Assembly: GCA_934045075.1 (NCBI GenBank)
Contig: OW203729.1
Coordinates: 10,546,704 to 10,610,703, forward strand
DNA from: Yponomeuta sedellus
Lineage: Eukaryota; Arthropoda; Insecta; Lepidoptera; Yponomeutidae
Length of the DNA: 64,000 bases
Direction of reading: 5' to 3'
Position 1 is the stretch's first letter. Each line of letters begins with the position of its first letter. The notes below the pieces were generated by a model. The model was not told the origin of the DNA, searched no databases, and worked only from the letters and a program-made list of their open reading frames with translations. Both the position numbers and the translations under genes were made by a program. Positions 11,521 through 22,168 of the stretch are shown in pieces.

Positions 11521-13540
11521 TAAAGGCTACATACAAAAAAGAGCGCACATGTAACCAAAGGATGGTCGTACACCTACGTGTGGAATAGAAATGCTATCTT
11601 ATTGCTATTCCAGTCAAATATATTGCACTCAAAGCGGGAACTGGCTCGGAATTCCTGCACCCTGCAGCTTTACGAACCCGTGCCTGCGCCGCCCGATCAG
11701 TGTTGCCAGACTCTGGCCGGCGACATAGGCCAAAATTTGGAAAAACACTAGTCCAAAGTCGCCTCAGTATTCGTAGCCGAAATAGCCAGATTTTTCAGAG
11801 TGCTTAGTGCGAGTTTTTTAACTACTTGATCGCGTTAACGTAAACTCATATTTCTATGGCATCGAGGAGCATCCACCTAGCGACAAGTATGGAAATTAAA
11901 ATTGCTGAGTGCGAGTTGTAATGGTTTACGTTGAGAAGTGAAGACGTTTACCAGCCAAAACACGTATAAACGCGAGTGCGAGTTGTACTGTGACAGCGTT
12001 TTGCCAGTTCGAACTTACTCCTACTCACTACTCAATGCTCGATTAACGCGGTAGTAAAGTTATTCGATTGGATCTGTCAAACTCGCACTAAGCACTCAGA
12101 CATGTATCCTAAAATCACCTCAATAAAATAACTTTTTGTAAATAGTGGCAGTAGCATTGTTGTACTTAATAATGGAAATACTGTCTTACGTAAAATTACT
12201 TGTCAATCGCCGATTTATATAGATATTATTCATCGCACAAAACACAACAAATCCTTAAATAAGGAAACTATTACGTAAAAATATTCATTTCGTTCTGATT
12301 TTCAAAGTAGCTCAAAAATAGCCTAAAATTGATTAGGTCGCCTTCAATTATTTTCGCCTTCCGTTTTCGATTTGGGTGGTGTATGATGAAACGTAAGCAT
12401 GACATATTACCCAAATAGCGATAAGTTGGCTCACCTGGCAACCCTGCGCCCGCCCGCCCTGGGTACTTCACCCCATTCCAGCGTTGCCACACCGTCCTAA
12501 AAGGGACGGTTTTCCGTCCTTTTTATTTTACGACCGTCCCTTCACCGTCCCATTGCTACCACCGTCCCTTTTTCTAAGCCGCCACTCCGTCTACGCATCC
12601 CACAATCAACATTTTATTAGTGAACACATCCAACTAAGTGATTATGTTTTCTTTGAACGCATCCTTACGACAGCGCTAAGCAAAATCTGAGATAACTCTA
12701 TATTCATTTGTTATGGGGAACAAAGATAGCAATATTTTTGACATGCCGCTTACGAACTCATGGCATGGTCCGTTCCGAATCAGGAAAAAACTAGCTATAG
12801 CTCACACACATAACACTGAGTACAGTAGAGTGGATGAGATGGATAACAATAATAATTGAATGAACTGCAACCTAAATAATTTGCGTAGAACGGAACATCA
12901 TCAATGAAAAGAAAACAAAAATTTTGCCGTGATTTTACGATTTGTTTTTTACGATTTGAACATACTAATTTTATGTAATAAACTATAAAATAAAATTAAA
13001 ATAATGCATGATGAAATAAATTGACTAATTATTATTGTGGTTGGCGGTTGAGCGTCATCATGAACCTACCACTAACAACTTGAGCAATAAGGTAAATAAC
13101 TATAGGTAAATACCTACCTAGTATCTTGTTCAAATCTTGTTTTTTTACTTTATTTCTTTACTATACATACAGTACATTGAAAACCGTACCTTAATCTTGA
13201 AAACGGTCCTTTTTCAAATTTGGTAACGTCCGAAATACATTTTCGGTTGCGGCAACACTGCCCCATTCACTCTTCACGAAATGGTGCAGCCGTTTTATAT
13301 CCGCCCGTAAAACAAAATTTAGCTTTTAGCTTTGTGTCAGGGAGGGCCTACGTCAAAGTATCCCAATGCGTGCCTAGTGTAAATAAACAAAACATTATCA
13401 TGAATATTAAGGTTATATGTCATAGCTAATGTACGATGGCACGCGTAGCTTATTTTACAAAGGGGTTACCTACATAAACACGCCATACATTACCCCGCCA
13501 TTAGTGTCACTAAACTGGTTGAAACGTCATAATTATGACT

Positions 13541-13632
13541 TAAGGGATGGCAGCGCAGCGGTATTACGCGAGCCTTACTTTCGGGAGGTCCTGGATTCGA
13601 ATACAGGCATGTACCAATGGCTTATTTTATAA
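13541..13632 (+). repeat. Possible tRNA-derived SINE head
   Basis: GGCAGCGCAGCGGTATTACGCG and then GGTCCTGGATTCGAATACAG resemble A and B boxes at the usual spacing. The body is not recognised. Confidence 0.4.
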
Positions 13633-15132
13633 GTTACGCACAATTGCGTAATTGTAGTAGCAATACCACCGCGCTAACTATGAAGGACAACATCGTGAGG
13701 AAACCCTAGATCTGAGATTTTTACATTCCTCAGCACTTGCTACGAAAAACACATGGCACAACTATGAAGGTTAGATAGATAATAGTACATTATGGTACTA
13801 TACTAGTGTGTAACATTGCTGATTACCGCCGAGGCGCCCTTCGTCTTAAGAGAGCCAAGGACGGTAATCATCAATACACACGTGTATCATACGACGTTTA
13901 ACAACACACTTGTGAATAAAATAACAATAGAAACTCACTTTATTTAGTTGTGAACAATGTTTCGCTATGGCGGGAAAAATTAATCACTCACTTTTCCTAT
14001 GCGCGCGCATTGCGATCGGCCACAGACTATATTTTTTTATTTTCCGCGCATAGGATTTGCGCCTATTCTGCCACATACAAAATGGGGAATTTAAAGTTTT
14101 CTTTTATTACAGAGAAAACAAAAGTTATATTTGAGTGAAAGTTTTATTTATTAAACACATACGAGTTAAAATTATCTATTTAAATAAGAAGTTGCATGAA
14201 ATGAATATTTATTATTTATTTGTTCTATTCTATAGAACACAATCTTTTTGTTTAATAAAAACTTTTTTAAAAACAAAGTGACTCAACGAATAAAATTTAA
14301 AAAGAAATCTATAACTCGCTAGTGAGTTATAGCAATGAAAAAGTCACAGTTCATTTATGGGTGTCATTCTGTGCCTACTTGCGGTGACAATAGAGCCACT
14401 TTATGAGCCAGTGTGTTGAAATAGTAGATTGTTAAACGAGGGTGGAAGGAATCAATTACCGAGGTATTTAGACGCCCGAGCGAGGGCGGCTATAGTCCGA
14501 GTAGGAATTGATTCTTTTACCCGTGTTAAACACTCTACTTTTCATTTCGAATATGAGGAAAATAAAAACTCATTTTTAATATTCAAGATTATTACCTATT
14601 TTTTTAATTCCGTCACGGATACTATACCAGATTAGTATCCCGCCAATTTATGTCTACTTTTTAAATTTTAATTATGGAACTCATCACGTAATTGTTGCGG
14701 CTCATTCCGCTCAAAGAAGTTTGCGCTAAGTTCACACTGGCTGTTTAGAAACTCACATTTCCGCAGCATTTTTTTTAATTAGTTTTTTTTACATGAAACT
14801 CTTCACAGCTGCCAGTAGTTCTATTTTTAAAGTTCATTTCGGCCCTTAGGTGGGAAGTAATTTGAATGACTTTTTCCCTCTCTAGGGAGGGAAGCAGCAT
14901 TTTCCACCCAATAATCAGAACAAAACAACGATGATAAGAAATGAAAAAACATTTATTTAGGTTTACCTAGAACGACATACAACAAATACGACTTACGGTT
15001 TGAGGCCTGAGGTCTGCGGTTACGGACCGCGCTCGGGTGTTGATTGCCTACCGCAAGACACCTTGTAGGCTCGGGAATAATTCAGACTATTCCTTCTTGC
15101 ATATTCAAATGAAGCAAAACATTTAATTCATC

Positions 15133-15519
15133 TTTTTTTCTAAGGTTAACACGAGCAGTAGACATAATTAAAACTGTTTTTATATAATAATAAAAAATCA
15201 ATTTAATTTCAATTAATAATCGGTATCTTTAAGTTCATATGAAGTAATTAGTTTATAAATTTAATTTTAACTTCAACTACTAATAATCAATATTGTTCAC
15301 TTTATATAAAAAATAATTGGTTTGTCTATTTTGGAACGTAACTTCATAATTAACTTTTGTAATTTTTGCCGAGGGTAGTAAACTAACCGTTAATGATTTC
15401 TAAAAGACACCTGTCACCTCAGTCATCCGGGACCACGGCACCTGAAAAAGTGCCGAAACGTTGGAAAATTGTAAAAATGTAATAAACGAGCATAAATCCG
15501 TATAAAAACAGTTTTAATT
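15133..15519. mobile_element. 387-bp insertion with 12-bp target duplication and inverted subterminal repeats (Penelope-like?)
   Basis: Direct repeats ATTTAATTCATC lie at 15121-15132 and 15520-15531. Inside, TAATTAAAACTGTTTTTATA (15165 onward) is inverted at about 15501-15521. Near the right end, GGCACCTGAAAAAGTGCCGA followed by AACGTTGG forms a small hairpin and resembles, from memory, the motif with GAAACG that recurs near ends of Penelope-like elements. No coding part remains. Confidence 0.6.
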
Positions 15520-15602
15520 ATTTAATTCATCGTCGAAAGACATAAAAGTGGTAGGCTTCTCTTAGGAAATTTGTCCTAATGATGGTTTTATATTGTTGCA
15601 TA

Positions 15603-15676
15603 ACTTCACGCCTGTATCCCTGAGGCGTAGGCAGATACCAGGTCCCGCCACTTGCCACGATCCTGACATAATCACC
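15603..15676 (-). repeat. LINE 3'-tail fragment ('CAGGATCGTGGCAAGTGGC' family)
   Basis: TTCACGCCTGTATCCCTGAG..GCCACTTGCCACGATCCTGA is the reverse complement of the 3' end of the LINE at 58063-58465. Confidence 0.75.
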
Positions 15677-16239
15677 TTCGCTTAGTTAACGTTCAATAAT
15701 AACTGCTGTTTGAATAATACAAAACTGACCGTAGGAAAAAGATGCACTAAAAAGTGTTTGAGGATTTAGTTTTAGATCTCATAATCAGATTTTGACCAGT
15801 TTTATCTGAGACGGCTGTTGAGGTACCCCTAAGGCTGGTGGCCCCTCTAAGCGCACCCCTGTTGTTTTAAATTAAATTTTACTCTGTAATGGTTTATTTA
15901 AAATTTGAAGAAATATATACCTACGTATATTACTTTTCAATGTCCTAACTAGGGTACTCGGTCATTATTTTTACGATTTTTCGTACTTCCTGTAACCAAA
16001 AAAAGTCGTGAGCATGGAGTTTAAATTATAAATAAATATGGGTGTTGCCTACTTTATGCCTCAACTATCGGTGGGTCGCGCACCGCGATAAATCCAAACA
16101 CAAAAATAATGAAATCGCACAAAGTAGTTAAGAATTATCGCTGAACATGCACAAACATAAATATACGGACGAATTGTGAACATCCTGTTTTCATGTCGGT
16201 TAAAAATAAGGTTTCATGTCGAAGGCCTAATACGGTTAA

Positions 16240-16420
16240 TAGGTGTGTGGGCGGGGGAGGGGTTTTGCGCGGCGAGGGGGAGAGGTGCGCATCGGAGCAT
16301 GCCTAGATATGAGCTTATCTGCTGCTCATCAAAGGACAGCTAAATATATTCTTTGTGATCAGGGCGCCGGGACACTGCCTCGTTCACGGGCGCCGACCGC
16401 GGCCGGGGCGAAGCCCCACA
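16240..16420. other. GC- and CpG-rich island, unassigned
   Basis: This stretch (GTGTGGGCGGGGGAGGGG ... GGGCGCCGGG ... GACCGCGGCCGGGGCG) contrasts sharply with the AT-rich intron. No exon with consensus splice sites is evident; the open frame across it runs into AT-rich sequence and looks accidental. It may be a regulatory island or an alternative promoter. Confidence 0.3.
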
Positions 16421-17435
16421 GCAATAATTGGAGCATGTATTTAACCCGGTCATGTCTAGATAGGAGTAAACTGACTAACTACAGACTCCTCATTGTAACT
16501 CAATGGAATTTCTCAAAGCGGAGGGTTACTAAGAGGCCTTTCATTTTATTGTTAACAAAGAGAGCCTGGGGTTATTTTCGCCTTTTCAAATACTCGTTAG
16601 TATTGATTCAATACAGTTATATTTTATAAATATAGAGCAAACGTGTTGTTAGTGTATCCTGTTTAGTGCTCCTAATTAGAGGGAATTTAAATAGGTGAGC
16701 ACTGAAGAAGAAAATCTAATACAAAGTGTGACAAAATAAATCAACCGTGAACATTGTTCGGTATACAATTATTCGAGATCTGTCTATGTATTCGGGGTTC
16801 TGCACAAAAAACATTCCTCGGACCAGTTTCGATACAGCAATCTCGTTTTTGGCAAAATAGAGACCACAAAAGTAAGCAAATTATGAAGTCAATATTAATT
16901 AGCATTGGTAGTAGAAATAACTAGGATTATTATTTCAACGGTAACATGATCGCAAAGATCTCGTGGAATGTCGACAGTTAAAACCACTACAGTAGTAAAC
17001 TACTTTAGAGCAAATATTATTTAGGCACCGTGTTATTTATTGCCGCATTCATAGAGGAAATTTATGACATGTAACGCCCAGGCAATTCGGACGGTTCTAG
17101 GCTGTGAGAGGAGCATAAATATTAAGCTTTTCGCCGCGCAGCAGTTGGGAGCTCTGAAAGTAATCCATTAAGTTCGATCGATGTGATTGATCGTGTTACG
17201 AGCCGCGGATACGTGTCGCCTTACGAATTGGTGTCATAAAAGACAGATTAAGACGACACTCAAATTATGTTGTGCACGTTTGACCTTTGCCAAAATTTAC
17301 TTTTTTTTACGCGACGTGATTTTATAACTAATGAAGCGTCACACACGCACGACAGTCGCAGTCACATGTCGCAGATACCAAAGTGTTTTAAATTCTTCAG
17401 TATACGAGTATAATAACAATTTCCACACAACACAA

Positions 17436-17615
17436 TCATTTGACTTGTCCCTAACTAGGATACTGTTTTATGGTAACCATACAAGAACGTCACTAACATG
17501 AAAAATACCCAGACTAAGACCACTTGTCCAAATGTACGGCGACCCTCAATGGGAATCGAAGCCACGAGCTCTGTCTTGGTAGTTAAGCGCCTTAACGGCT
17601 AGACCAACGAGACAG
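17436..17615 (-). mobile_element. tRNA-derived SINE (family 'GCCTCAGTCTGGG'), near-complete copy
   Basis: In minus sense: GACTGTCTCGTTGGTCTAGC (A-box region), CCAAGACAGAGCTCGTGGCT, TTCGATTCCCATTGAGGGTC (B box), then TACATTTGGACAAGTGG and the body to CAAATGATTGTGTTGTGTGG. This pol III-type head and body match the plus-sense copies at 40418 and 59647. Confidence 0.85.
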
Positions 17616-17710
17616 TCGAGGCTAAGAAACGTGTTTAACATAGCGTACACAAATCGGTATAAATATTAATTTAGTATTAATTATGTAATTAATTATTTAC
17701 TCTCGTGAGT

Positions 17711-17790
17711 GTGAGGCTTCACATTGTTCTGTGTACTGCTTGAGCCTAACTCAAGCAGTACACTGAACAAGGTTAAGCCTATAACACCCA
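17711..17790. repeat. Foldback element with hairpin arms of about 25-35 bp
   Basis: TGTACTGCTTGAG, a 5-nt loop and CTCAAGCAGTACA form a perfect core stem. Outside it TTGTTC / GAACAA and GTGTnAGGCTT / AAGCCTATAACAC extend the inverted repeat imperfectly. Confidence 0.75.
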
Positions 17791-19046
17791 CAGGGACCAA
17801 TGCTCGGCAGATAATTTGAAGGAAAATCCGCGCAGTTGGGAGAAGTTTGCGATGTTCACGTGAGAGCAAAACTTTTTAATTATTTGTGAATTTGGTTGCA
17901 CTCCGAATGATTGTAAGTCACACCCAGGATCCCCCGCCAATGACAAATTCGTCCATGCAAAGTCAAAGCCATCGGCGAGAAATATGGAGAGCCGAGTCGG
18001 GTTGTTCCACTAATCCCCATTGATAATCCCCATCGACCACCAAAAGTCATATGTCGAGAACAATAGGACGTTACCATGGCGACCCTAAAGTTGCAGGCAC
18101 CATTAATGTGTAATCACTATGATGAGCCCACGTTGACCTAACTCACCCCACTTTTATATAATGACTTGCCAGAAGACATGCTGAAGCAAGCGAAGACAAA
18201 GTAAATGTTTAAGAGTCTAATAAATAAACACTACCTAAACAAGGTATAGGTAATGTTTAATTAATATACCTGTTCATAAAGTATTGATTGAGCTAGCATA
18301 AGTTTTCAACTGTGACAGTTTCGTACTATTTTATGCTATTTTTATGGCAAAAAAAGTTTTATAGTGTGAATAAACTAAAAACAAAGTGGAAGGCAACGGA
18401 CTAAAGGTATGCCTCGACGCTGGCATACCTGAGAAAAAGGAAGTTATTGCTAAAACATTATGGAATAAACGGATATACAATTGTACAGGTTATACCAGGT
18501 AGGCCGCATTGAAAATTTATTTCACTTGGCTACAAATGAAAAGAAATATGTGATTACGAGAGTGCCGATTTATCTGCACGACAGCAAAGGCTTCAGCCTA
18601 CTACATAAGACAGTTTAGGCCTCAAGACTATTCATATGGTAACAAAGACTTCAGCTTTCTTCAAATGACCACAGATTTCATCTTTCTTCATATGGCACCA
18701 GGCTTTATCCTTCTTCTTATGGCAGCAAAGTCTTTAGCCTTCGTCATATGACAGCAGGCTTCATTTTTCCTCATATGGCTTCCAAGTAGAACCACACTGA
18801 TCCTATAATCATACGCTAGGCAGGTGACATGACATGGGAAGGTTAGTGTCCACACTGTTATTCTACCCGCGTGACGCGTATTTGGCATCAGAGTCTGTTT
18901 TCACTAGTATTTTGTATAACCGTTGTATAACCCCTGAAATACGTCCGACTTTGAGAGTGAGTTAAAAAAACGATTTATTGAGTAAGTCATTTTAAAATTG
19001 AGAAGCTCGAGCCAAAATAAAAAATGTTTCATCACGATACTTACAT

Positions 19047-19087
19047 ACACACACACACAGACAGACACTGAAACACACACACACACA
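19047..19087. repeat. Interrupted (CA)n microsatellite
   Basis: ACACACACACACAGACAGACA..GAAACACACACACACACAAA. It is the 3' microsatellite attached to the following minus-sense LINE tail. Confidence 0.9.
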
Positions 19088-19089
19088 AA

Positions 19090-19165
19090 CTCACGCCTTT
19101 ATCCCGGAGGAGTAGGCAGAGACCAAGGTATGCCACTTGCCACGATCCTGATAGACCTGTTTCGT
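19090..19165 (-). repeat. LINE 3'-tail fragment, same family as 58063-58465
   Basis: CTCACGCCTTTATCCCGGAG..TATGCCACTTGCCACGATCC is the reverse complement of the LINE 3' end. It lies about 80 bp past the exon D donor. Confidence 0.75.
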
Positions 19166-19247
19166 TTTATCAATATTCACGATATTTAAAGCAATTTATT
19201 TAATTGACCGTATTTCTGTTTCAGGCCTAATAATAATAAGTACTCAC

Positions 19248-19375
19248 GCAATGGCGTCGATCATATCGAGTCCCATCTCGACGGTGCAGCGGGCGTGGTC
19301 GGAGCGCGGCTCGGGCAGCCCGCTTACGCAGTAGTAGCAGTCGCCCAGGATCTTGATCCGGAGGCAGTGGTTATC
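19248..19375 (-). CDS. rut: Adenylate cyclase rutabaga-like, internal exon D (C1a, second metal-binding Asp)
   Basis: An exon of 128 nt begins after the acceptor TTGTCCGCAG and ends ATT GC before a GTGAGT donor (phase 0 in, phase 2 out). It encodes [20 protein letters not shown], then [20 protein letters not shown] and AI plus a split Ala codon. The Asp of ILGDCYYC is the second metal-coordinating aspartate of C1a, so the catalytic pair is divided between exons C and D. The text matches Drosophila rutabaga almost residue for residue, from memory. Exon C joins it in frame as DQLAN|DNHCLR. The next exon of the gene is not in the remaining 19.2 kb. Two decayed partial copies of this exon and its acceptor lie 0.74 and 0.91 kb upstream in transcript sense (20068-20158 and 20242-20322). 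Confidence 0.96.
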
Positions 19376-20067
19376 CTGCGGACAACCAACGTTCGTTGGG
19401 TCTAACAAGGTTACATTCACGCCCGTTGTCACGAAGAGGGTGAGAAAGGGTGAGAACAAACCCACACACAGGAGGGGATTAGATGTTCCGCAAAGTTATT
19501 TTTCAAGGGGCCTTTTTACTAGAATATTTTGACATACTTATATTTTTTTATCGGGACAAAAAGGTGTCGTTGAAAAATCTCATTAATACCCCTATTCTAC
19601 CTTGTAATGGTGCAAACCTCCTCCTTTTCAAAAATATAAAATTACGTCACCCATTTTTGAGATTTCCCTCATTTTTAGCATTACTACTTCACATCTTGAC
19701 TAGACCTGACTATTTTTACTTGCTTATTTTTTAACCAGTTTTCTGTTTTTATTATAAATAAAAGAAATAAAACATATTATAAATAAATAAAGCACAAAGT
19801 TGAAGTCGTTACAGTTTTATTATTTATTAAAAGTTTTATAACATCACAACCTAACCTAGGTAGTATTAAATAAGGTGGTACAAGATTGCATTGCGTCTAA
19901 AACGGTATATTTTAACAAAATCTTGTAATTTTTTCAAGGCACACCTAACGATGTCTACGGTACTCAAGTATGCCGCGGCACACACTTTCCGGAATCCGTG
20001 GATAAGACAGTCTCTAGATTACTGGTAGTATAAAATTCAATACACTAATGCAAAATGGAGCAAAAGG

Positions 20068-20158
20068 CAGTTGGAACAGTCGCCCAGGATCTTGATCCGA
20101 GGGCAATGTTCATCCTGCGGAGAACCGACCGATCGTTGGGTCAATCTAACAAGGTTAC
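20068..20158 (-). pseudogene. Decayed duplicate of rut exon D, copy 1 (acceptor plus about 16 codons)
   Basis: On the plus strand, the run CGCCCAGGATCTTGATCCG of exon D (from 19342) recurs at 20081. It is followed by matching sequence through the acceptor (ATCCTGCGGA) and on into the intron as far as CTAACAAGGTTAC. Read on the minus strand, the copy keeps a CCGCAG acceptor at 20115-20120 and then encodes [16 protein letters not shown]. After that, homology to the rest of the exon stops and no equivalent donor is left. By eye most aligned bases match. It is therefore a partial, non-functional duplicate spanning an exon-intron boundary, not a usable alternative exon. Confidence 0.85.
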
Positions 20159-20241
20159 GAGGATCCGGATTTGACAAATCTACACACAAGGTTTTACACT
20201 TTTTGTACGTCTAAAATGAAGTTCATGAATGCAAAACGGCT

Positions 20242-20322
20242 CACACAGTAGTCCAGGTTCTTGGTACAAGCATTGGGTAAACTGCGAACAACCGACTGTT
20301 GTTGAGTCTATCTAACAAGGTT
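20242..20322 (-). pseudogene. More decayed duplicate of rut exon D, copy 2
   Basis: A second, weaker copy lies 167 bp beyond copy 1. It has CAGTAGTCCAGGTTCTTGG where exon D has CAGTCGCCCAGGATCTTGA, then GCATTGGGTAAACTGCGAAC, then CTAACAAGGTTGTG at the same relative place. The acceptor position is still TTCGCAG, but the reading frame has changed completely. Short flanking matches between copies 1 and 2 (AATGCAAAAnGG) suggest that copy 2 arose by tandem duplication of copy 1 or vice versa. Confidence 0.7.
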
Positions 20323-20334
20323 GTGTAACCTTTG

Positions 20335-20500
20335 GGTTACTACACCGGGGGTCGTGAGTTAGATTCCTGCTGGGAGCTGCTGTACATTTGTACAAATGGC
20401 CTCAGTGGTGTATTTCCATGTTTGTGATGTCTTTGCTTGGTTACGATAGCACTTAGTATCCTAGATTGGGACCAGGACAAAGTGATTGTGTTTTGTAGTA
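20335..20500 (+). repeat. tRNA-derived SINE (family 'GCCTCAGTCTGGG'), 5'-degenerate copy
   Basis: GGTCGTGAGTTAGATTCCTG (B-box region), TGTACATTTGTACAAATGGC, CATGTTTGTGATGTCTTTGC, TATCCTAGATTGGGACCAGG, AAAGTGATTGTGTTTTGTAG follow the family consensus. Confidence 0.75.
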
Positions 20501-20552
20501 TTTATTTAGTTTCTAGACTTTTAACATTATCTTCCTCTACACGTAGGCCAAA

Positions 20553-20780
20553 ATGGGCGAACGCGATGAGTGGGTAATTGTGAGTCAGGTTCCTACTGAC
20601 AAAGATACTGACCTGGCCATCGAATTGGTCTACCAGAACTACCAACTACCAGAAAAAATCCATAAATACAAAATATTCTCACGTTATCATCATGCTGACA
20701 CTGAACTCTATTTGGGTGTTACCCTGGGCACACCAGGGTCGTCGGGTCAAGCTGTCGAGATAACAGAGGAATTTACCTAG
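20553..20780 (+). CDS. Unidentified 75-codon open frame with coding-like composition
   Basis: I do not recognise this protein. The frame starts at an ATG in a good animal context (GCCAAAATGG) and is preceded by a pyrimidine-rich stretch ending CACGTAG, which would serve as a splice acceptor. It begins MGERDEWVIVSQVPTDKDTD, ends SSGQAVEITEEFT and stops at TAG. The composition is acidic and hydrophilic (many D, E, Y, H) with mixed wobble use and no low complexity, unlike random frames in this AT-rich intron. No signal peptide or membrane segment is seen, and no AATAAA follows closely. It lies inside the rut intron between exons C and D on the opposite strand, just downstream of a SINE remnant. 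It could be a small nested gene, an exon of one, a retrocopy or a captured transposon exon. Confidence 0.35.
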   Translation: MGERDEWVIVSQVPTDKDTDLAIELVYQNYQLPEKIHKYKIFSRYHHADTELYLGVTLGTPGSSGQAVEITEEFT

Positions 20781-21753
20781 CAATTTCAAATCCATTTCAA
20801 ATGATATCACAAACCGTCCGTGATCCACCTCAGACCAGTGATCCATAACTAACTATAACATACAAAGGTTTCCTGTCTGTAATGAGAAGGCTCTTATGTC
20901 TTATCACGCCAACCCTTCGGCCTATACGATTTTACCGCAACTTAAGTAAACACAAAGCTCCGAACGTTCAGCCAAATTCGGAAATCATTAGCCCAGTTAC
21001 TAACTTGTTGATGCTACGATAGACACGGATGTATTTTATTTTGAGTTTATGTTATAGCTACACTGATAATATCAGCAGACATTTCGTTAATAACTATTTA
21101 CAATACATACAAAGTAAGTGGTTAATACAATTAACAGGTTTGGCAACTTTATGGTGAAATTAGCGTACAGTATTACCTTGCTAACTTTTGGAAACTTTCA
21201 GTAGGATCTTGTCAGTTTCTAAGCCAGTTCGAAACAAAACAAAACTTGAACGTGGGCTGGTCGTGAGCACATGTTTCTCGCATTAAACATGAATGGGCGT
21301 CTTGTATTTAGGTAGCGAAACCCCTATTCGATGTAACACATTAATAATGTAATAACACCGATCCATTATCGCTTCTCGTAGGCCGCGTGGGCGGAACTTT
21401 TTCCTTTCGCAACTCCAAAAAGTTTCTAAACCGAACTTTTTGCAGATAACACCAGCTACAGTCGAACATACCAAATGAGGTTGGATCGTTTCCAACACGA
21501 ACTGATATATTCACGAGTTCCACACTAATCGCGCAGGCTCCAACTTTGCTTAATGGGAGGTGCGGGTTTCTAATTTGTCCGCTAAATACGGGCAGCAGCA
21601 TTGCGCTTTGCATACGAGGCAGCGGAAATGCGTTGGGTGGGCTAAGATTATACAGTAAGATGTTACATTTAGTTAAGCATTTTAGACAAACTTCACGTTC
21701 CCTTTCTTGTATTACGTCAATCGTACACCTTTGTGTGTGCATAAACTTTTGTA

Positions 21754-22015
21754 ATTCTTCTTCTTCTTCAGGCTATATTAGTCCACTGCTGGACATAGCC
21801 CTCCCTTAATGAGCGCCATAGCGCAAGGTTGTGCCATCATTGGGGGGGGGGGGAATTCCTCCCAAATTGTTCCCGCGGGTGTCGTAAATGGCGAATAAGG
21901 GACACAAACCAGGGGCAACAGCGCCCCCAGCAGTACAATTCCACCAAACTGCAATACCCAACCCGCATGCCCAGCGTGAGGATTATGGACATTACCCCTC
22001 AATGATGGCACAACC
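21754..22015. mobile_element. Metulj-like SINE with inverted 5' half
   Basis: From 21754 to about 21850 the copy is minus-sense (tail of TTC repeats, then CAGGCTATATTAGTCCACTG ... GTGCCATCATTGGGG). From about 21851 to 22015 the 5' part of the same family appears plus-sense (TTCCCGCGGGTGTCGTAAAT ... CAATGATGGCACAACC). The two halves meet at a run of 13 G. This is the 5'-inversion structure seen after twin priming in target-primed reverse transcription. Confidence 0.8.
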
Positions 22016-22107
22016 TTTGTACATGATTCATTTTGTATGAATTCTTATCAGTATGTGTAAGATACTTTTGCCGAATTTCTATGAGACCGGGTCAATTAGC
22101 AGGGTTT

Positions 22108-22168
22108 GTCAATTATCACGGTCTCTACCTGCCTCTGCGCGATACAGGCGTGAGTTTATGTAATGTTC
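22108..22168 (+). repeat. LINE 3'-tail fragment
   Basis: GGTCTCTACCTGCCTCTGCG..ATACAGGCGTGAGTTTATGT matches the end of the LINE at 58063-58465. Confidence 0.6.

Larger units (their letters stand above)
1..19247 (-). other. rut intron downstream of exon D (partial, over 19.2 kb)
   Basis: No cyclase exon is found in this span; the next expected C1a segment (rutabaga continues with a VGIHTGRVLCGVLG-like stretch) is absent on the minus strand, so the intron continues beyond position 1. Repeats are listed separately. In 1-2500, 5640-7250, 7330-9700, 12480-13540 and 15680-17430 I see no recognisable gene or element. Some unique, GC-richer islands stand out there (about 1020-1180, 6370-6480, 9040-9160, 9470-9540, 16240-16420, 17080-17230). 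Confidence 0.75.

Noticed and set aside
16243..16629. 128-codon open frame starting in the GC-rich island
   Set aside because: It runs from CpG-rich into AT-rich sequence with no homology I recognise and no clear splice context; likely accidental.
18904..19189. Open frames of repeated CV/HT residues
   Set aside because: They are translations of the CA microsatellite.
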